From Bacillus sp. OV166 (GTDB lineage: Bacteria; Bacillota; Bacilli; Bacillales; Cytobacillaceae), in contig NZ_FXWM01000001.1 in assembly GCF_900177675.1 (NCBI RefSeq), positions 3,481,001 to 3,545,000 of the forward strand: 64,000 nt of DNA, read 5' to 3'. A program made the position numbers and the translations under genes. Of the stretch, positions 59,905 to 64,000 are shown one piece after another. Under the pieces are notes generated by a model that did not search any database, was not told the DNA's origin, and worked only from the letters and a program-made list of their open reading frames with translations. The stretch's first letter is position 1. Each line of letters starts with the position of its first letter.

Positions 59905-60407
59905 AATCGAAAAGAATAGTTACTGTTTTTGGGGCTGCTTATTTGGTATCTAAGACCATTAATACAATTAAAATGAAGATTGAATTCTAAGCTTGTGAAG
60001 CTTTGTAATTAATCAAACGGCGGCTTTACTACACAATAAGGAATGAAATTAATAAGCCTAAAATATGCAAGTTTTATACAATACTTGCTCATTTTAGGCT
60101 TTTTCCCATTTAAACACACTGCTATAAACAGCATTTTTATTCGTCAAAACACGACTCATGGAATTGTCTACGAAAAGAAGGAGCTCCCTTACTTGCTAAC
60201 ATGGTTGAAAATTTCTTAAAGATAATGAACAATTTTAATTGATTTGTTCATTAGTAAACATATTGCGTTGAATTAACAATTGTAAGCATCCTATATCTGT
60301 TTATAATTATTTACAGTTGTTCATTAATGAATCAATATTTAATTTTAAAACAACTAGCGTTAAGAAGATTTGCAATAAAATGAAGCAGTAAAATCGGGGG
60401 GATTAAA
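59905..60407. other. Intergenic stretch
   Basis: Contains a weak REP-like element (about 60010-60040) and a strong terminator at 60054-60104. A short frame near 60160-60213 (VYEKKELPYLLTWLKIS) looks coding-like but is too short to name. No gene is seen. Confidence 0.45.
60054..60104 (+). terminator. Hairpin terminator
   Basis: Outer arms AAGCCTAAAAT / ATTTTAGGCTT with inner CAAGT / ACTTG and a T tail. Confidence 0.75.
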
Positions 60408-60827
60408 TTGCAACAGAAGTCTTTAGCGTTGCCATCCATAAAGTTATTTACCAATAGGGATTTATTCATATTATTTGTGCCGCTTATCATAGAGCAGGGT
60501 TTAGAATATTTGGTGGGATTGGCAGATTCTATTATGGTAGCCCATGTAGGTGAATCTGCAGTATCTGGAGTTTCTCTTGTAGACTTTGTTATGGCTTTAC
60601 TCATTAGTTTGTTTGCAGCACTTGCAACAGGTGGGGCAGTAATTGCGGGACAATACTTGGGCAGGAAACAGCTGGAAGAATCAAGGGAAGCAGCTAATCA
60701 ATTGGTATGGTTTGCTGGTGCTGTTTCTATTATCATCATGCTTATTATCTATCTAATCAAACCACTATTTATAAAAAGTCCCTTATTGGGGTTTTTCTGT
60801 GTCCATTTCACAAAAACCCGTTTATAA
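60408..60827 (+). pseudogene. MATE-family efflux protein, N-terminal fragment
   Basis: About 125 residues match the first three helices of a MATE/NorM exporter (FILFVPLIIEQGLEYLVGLADSIMVAHVGESAVSGVSLVD, ALATGGAVIAGQYLGRKQ). After about 60778 (FIKSP) the sequence turns unrelated and the frame ends. The remaining nine or so helices are absent. A XerS-like recombinase gene follows within 200 bases, so the loss may be linked to recombination there. TTG start with GGGGGGA upstream. Confidence 0.8.
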
Positions 60828-60942
60828 TCAAACTCAATAATGTGAGCGGAGGACATATAATGGTAGGCACATTTGTGTCGCTGTACAGTAGCTGAACAAA
60901 TAAGGATGGACCATTAAAAGGCAATTGAACTATATTTATATT

Positions 60943-60970
60943 ATTACGTAAAATATAAATTTGACGTAAT
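60943..60970. other. Dif-like 28-bp recombination site candidate
   Basis: Arm ATTACGTAAAA (60943-60953), centre TATAAA (60954-60959) and arm TTTGACGTAAT (60960-60970). The arms are inverted copies matching at 10 of 11 bases. The 11-6-11 layout is that of Xer dif sites, and the site lies 40 bases before a Xer-type gene. Confidence 0.5.
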
Positions 60971-61008
60971 AAACTCAATTATGTAAAATATAGAAGTGAG
61001 GTGATTTT

Positions 61009-62097
61009 ATGGTAAATCAGGATAAATTAACAAATTATAAAAAATTGCAAACCATACTTAACGAATTACCGTGGTATGTTGATGAATACATAAACCACAA
61101 ACTCAGAAAACTTTCGACGGCTTCTTTATATAATTACTGTCATGATTATAAAATCTTCTTCAACTGGATGATAAGCGAGCAATTAGTGTCTGGCAACGTC
61201 AAAGATATTCCTTTGGAACGTCTGGAGCAAATGACAGTTTTAGAGGTTGAAAGTTTTTTAAACTATCTCCATTATCAATTAAATAATAAAGAACTCACCG
61301 TAAATCGGAAATTATCTGCATTAAAATCACTATTTAATTACATGCAAAACATTGCTGAAACACCAGATTTAAAACCATACATTAATCGTAATGTCATGGC
61401 GAAAATTGAATTTAATGAAGTAAAAGACAGCATGGAAACAAAAGCAAATAAAATGGAAGGTAAAATCCTTCTTGGCGATGAATATGAGAAGTTTCGCCTC
61501 TTTGTTGCTAAGGATTATGGCGAAATGAACAAAGATAACAAAAAAATCTCTAACTTTTATCAATTAAATAAGGAGCGTGATACAGCGATTGTGTCATTAA
61601 TCTTAGGATCCGGTCTTCGTCTTTCGGAGTTAGTTGGAATTGAATTAGACGATATCGATTTTAGTAAGTATTGTGTACGAGTCATTCGAAAAGGTAATAA
61701 AGAACAATTTGTTTTTTTTAGCCAAGTGGCAATGGCTGACCTGAAAGAATATCTGTCGATTCGTACTGCTAAGTACCAGGTTGATAAGGCCAATACGGCG
61801 TTGTTTATTTCTGCACCTATAGGACCAAAAGGAAAATCACGAAGATTAACGGGAAGATCCGTTGAAAAATTAATTGAAAAATATGCCACCGCATTTGGTA
61901 AACCAGCATTATCTGTACATAAGCTGCGGCATTCGTTTGCGACCAGATACCATGCTGAAATCAATGATGTACCAAAATTAAGACGTCAATTAGGTCATTC
62001 ATCGATCCAAACCACAATGATTTACACTCATATTAAAAATGATGATTTAAAAATTGCTGTTGATAAAATGGATATGCCAAAAGAACAACTGGATTAA
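61009..62097 (+). CDS. xerS: XerS-like tyrosine recombinase
   Basis: A 362-residue integrase. The N-terminal SAM-like domain begins LNELPWYVDEYINHKL, as in XerS of streptococci and bacilli. Catalytic residues are R204 (GSGLRLSELVG), K228, H304 and R307 (HKLRHSFATRY), H330 (RRQLGHSS) and Y339 (IYTH). Single-protein Xer systems resolve chromosome dimers or integrate elements. ATG with GAGGTGA upstream. A dif-like site precedes it and a palindrome with a TTATGTAA core follows at 62141-62167. Confidence 0.85.
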   Translation: MVNQDKLTNYKKLQTILNELPWYVDEYINHKLRKLSTASLYNYCHDYKIFFNWMISEQLVSGNVKDIPLERLEQMTVLEVESFLNYLHYQLNNKELTVNRKLSALKSLFNYMQNIAETPDLKPYINRNVMAKIEFNEVKDSMETKANKMEGKILLGDEYEKFRLFVAKDYGEMNKDNKKISNFYQLNKERDTAIVSLILGSGLRLSELVGIELDDIDFSKYCVRVIRKGNKEQFVFFSQVAMADLKEYLSIRTAKYQVDKANTALFISAPIGPKGKSRRLTGRSVEKLIEKYATAFGKPALSVHKLRHSFATRYHAEINDVPKLRRQLGHSSIQTTMIYTHIKNDDLKIAVDKMDMPKEQLD

Positions 62098-62102
62098 TAA
62101 TG

Positions 62103-62131
62103 ACTGTCTGTAAAAAGGCAGTTAATTTTTT
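62103..62131 (+). terminator. Terminator of the xerS-like gene
   Basis: Stem ACTGTCT / AGGCAGT (one G-T pair) with a six-base loop and a T run. Confidence 0.7.
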
Positions 62132-62140
62132 TATTTTATC

Positions 62141-62167
62141 AGTTTACATAATATTATTATGTAACAA
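62141..62167. other. Second Xer-site-like palindrome
   Basis: AGTTTACATAA (62141-62151), five bases, TTATGTAACAA (62157-62167). The arms are inverted at eight of 11 positions. The first arm equals the complement of the conserved right arm of the B. subtilis dif site as I remember it (TTATGTAAACT). Confidence 0.35.
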
Positions 62168-62250
62168 AAAATGAAAAAATCTCAATTTCAAAGTATACTT
62201 AAGAAAATGAGACGGAATAAATTTTTTAATATTTTTCACCTTGCAAAATT

Positions 62251-62296
62251 AAAAATGCGTTTAGAAAGCTCATATGCTCTCCAAACGCATTTTTTT
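62251..62296 (-). terminator. Terminator of the ABC exporter gene
   Basis: Arms AAAAATGCGTTT / AAACGCATTTTT with an inner hairpin; it overlaps the stop codon of the minus-strand gene. Confidence 0.75.
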
Positions 62297-63962
62297 ATCC
62301 TACATTTTTCATCGAATTGCTTCCAGTAAACTGACTATTATACAAATCTGCATAAAAGCCGCCTTTTTCAAGTAATTCGATGTGATTTCCTTTTTCAATC
62401 ACACTGCCGTTATTCATCACAAGGATTAAATCTGCATCACGAATCGTCGACAATCTGTGTGCTATAACAAAGCTTGTGCGCCCTTTCATTAAATGGTTCA
62501 TCGCCTTTTGAATTTGTACCTCTGTGCGAGTATCTACACTACTTGTTGCTTCATCGAGTATTAGAATTGCTGGATTCGCGAGTATCGCTCTGGCAATGGT
62601 TAACAATTGCTTTTGGCCCTGAGAAATATTGGATGCTTCCTCGTTCAATATCGTATCATAACCGTCTGGAAGAGTTCGGATAAAATGGTCCGCATTGGCT
62701 GCTCGAGCCGCTGCCACCACTTCCTCTTTTGTTGCCCCTTCCCTTCCGTATGCAATATTATCAAAAATCGTACTGTTAAATAGCCAGGTATCCTGAAGCA
62801 CCATACCGAATAAACTCCTTAAGTGCTCCCTTTTTAAATCTATCGTGTCAATGCCATCAATCAAAATTCGCCCGGAATTAATCTCGTAGAAACGCATTAA
62901 CAAATTAATAAGTGTTGTCTTCCCTGCCCCTGTTGGTCCGACAATTGCAACCGTCTGGCCAGATTTCACATCAATTTGCATGTCTTCGATTAAGATTTCA
63001 TTTTCCTCGTAGCCAAAAGTAACATGTTCAAATGTTACTTCACCCCTCGGAGTAGAAATCACTTTTGCAGCAACCGCTTCAGGGACCTCTTCAGTTTCAT
63101 CCAATATTTCAAACACACGTTCGGCACTTGCGATAGTTGATTGAATCACGTTGGCTATCGATGCTGTTTGTGCAATTGGTTGAGAAAATTGCCGCGCATA
63201 TTGGATAAAGGCCTGAATATCACCAATTTCAATCGCTTTTTTAGTGACTAAGATTCCACCAACGACTGATACAAGGACATAGCCAATATTATTGATGAAT
63301 GACATAAGCGGCATAATCATTCCAGAAACAAACTGTGCCTTCCAGGCTGATTGGTAGAGTGTTTCATTAATTCCTTCAAATTTGTCAATCGATTTCTGCT
63401 CATGGCCAAATACTTTGACTACCTTATGGCCTGTATACATTTCTTCTACATGACCATTTAGCTCGCCTAGTGATTTTTGCTGGCCTTTAAAATACAGTTG
63501 TGATTTTTTGGCGATTTTTGCAATCGCTATACCGCTTAGTGGCAGTGTCACAATCACGATCAATGTCATCAAAGGACTGATTGATAGCATCATGATGATT
63601 ACTCCAATAATTGTAACTACTGAGGTAATCAACTGGGTTAAGCTTTGCTGTAAGGTTGTGCTGATATTATCGACATCATTGACCGCACGGCTGAGAATTT
63701 CCCCATGGGTACGTGAATCAAAGTATTTTAACGGCAGCCTGTTAAGCTTTTCTTCCACTTCTTTACGGAGATTATAAACGGTCTTTTGTGCGACACCAGC
63801 CATGATATATTGTTGTAAATAGGCAAAAATCGCACTCAATATATAAAGACCTATTAGTAAAATAATAATTTGACCGATATACTCAAAATCTATTTTAGCC
63901 CCTGGAACTCCTCTGAGCTTCATCATCAAGCCTTCAAATAATTTTGTGGTTGCTTTCCCCAT
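62295..63962 (-). CDS. ABC multidrug exporter half-transporter, N-terminus cut
   Basis: The 555 visible residues cover most of a fused membrane-ATPase half-transporter (YfiC/MsbA-like). Transmembrane helices occupy roughly the first 270 residues. The ATPase has Walker A GPTGAGKTT, signature NISQGQKQL, Walker B ILILDEATSSVD and the H-loop VIAHRLST. SQGQ replaces the usual SGGQ, a known variant in heterodimeric exporters. The frame continues upstream without a stop to the window edge, so the first Met (63962) is probably internal. A partner gene likely lies just outside. Confidence 0.9.
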   Translation of the reverse strand: MGKATTKLFEGLMMKLRGVPGAKIDFEYIGQIIILLIGLYILSAIFAYLQQYIMAGVAQKTVYNLRKEVEEKLNRLPLKYFDSRTHGEILSRAVNDVDNISTTLQQSLTQLITSVVTIIGVIIMMLSISPLMTLIVIVTLPLSGIAIAKIAKKSQLYFKGQQKSLGELNGHVEEMYTGHKVVKVFGHEQKSIDKFEGINETLYQSAWKAQFVSGMIMPLMSFINNIGYVLVSVVGGILVTKKAIEIGDIQAFIQYARQFSQPIAQTASIANVIQSTIASAERVFEILDETEEVPEAVAAKVISTPRGEVTFEHVTFGYEENEILIEDMQIDVKSGQTVAIVGPTGAGKTTLINLLMRFYEINSGRILIDGIDTIDLKREHLRSLFGMVLQDTWLFNSTIFDNIAYGREGATKEEVVAAARAANADHFIRTLPDGYDTILNEEASNISQGQKQLLTIARAILANPAILILDEATSSVDTRTEVQIQKAMNHLMKGRTSFVIAHRLSTIRDADLILVMNNGSVIEKGNHIELLEKGGFYADLYNSQFTGSNSMKNVG

Positions 63963-64000
63963 GATTTTAGGACTGACAATAGCAAAAATCGTACTGATAA

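Noticed and set aside
9858-60040. Possible CRISPR array from the repeated GGGGCAG/GGGTGC elements.
   Set aside because: The copies are single, kilobases apart and variable; there are no regular spacers and no cas genes.

Overview
The window looks like chromosomal DNA of an endospore-forming, low-GC Bacillota of the Bacillaceae type (Bacillus, Neobacillus or a close relative). The evidence is a GerA-family spore germinant-receptor operon behind a sigma-G type promoter, cwlJ, a CotB-like coat protein, a YjcZ-type sporulation peptide, YpbS and YolD family proteins, AGGAGG-type ribosome binding sites, and many TTG/GTG starts. I see no rRNA, tRNA, CRISPR array or prophage. The window is accessory-rich and carries an unusual number of broken genes.

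Layout: 1-6000 holds the end of an MFS (oxalate/formate antiporter-like) gene, a DUF3231 gene on the minus strand and the gerA-C-D-B operon. 6000-9900 holds two translationally coupled GMC flavin oxidoreductases; the second is fused to a xylose-isomerase-like TIM barrel. 10000-13400 holds a GGDEF protein and an Mhq-type quinone/catechol resistance locus: a MarR gene with an in-frame stop, two operators, DoxX, one deleted and one intact ring-cleavage dioxygenase. 13500-20900 holds small metabolic and membrane genes, several gene remnants, a GC-rich PIG-L deacetylase and a decayed second copy of the GGDEF gene. 20900-29400 holds a beta-propeller gene with a 17-bp tandem duplication, a Mur-ligase/ATP-grasp cluster, a GSDH-type dehydrogenase and two tiny hydrophilic proteins.

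29500-36400 holds an EamA exporter with a leader peptide, a HAD phosphatase, a GH43 remnant, an ArsR/SRPBCC pair with a shortened ArsR, DinB, and an intact IS1182-family element that duplicated a 27-bp terminator palindrome. 36400-46400 holds a YciI protein, a YvgK-type regulator divergent from modAB (no modC), a LMW phosphatase, yjcZ, a membrane protein with paired histidines, cwlJ, VOC and RibD-like proteins and an AraC regulator. 46600-56600 holds a frameshifted sugar-efflux MFS gene, a TetR remnant, yolD, LysE, MscS, a small HExxH protein, a CotB-like protein, an orphan IS3 OrfA, ypbS and a DHA2 multidrug exporter. 56900-64000 holds a third, decayed dioxygenase copy, a MerR/old-yellow-enzyme pair with matching operators, a truncated MATE gene, a XerS-like recombinase with a dif-like site, and most of an ABC exporter.

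Two themes recur. First, at least twelve short imperfect hairpins of one family (arms TTGAACTAAC and GTTAGTTCAA around a GGGGCAG or GGGTGC loop) sit between genes, often next to terminators. Second, electrophile and xenobiotic handling is over-represented (Mhq locus, OYE, VOC proteins, RibD-like reductases, several efflux pumps), with many of these genes duplicated or decaying. All calls are from reading the sequence; no database search was run.
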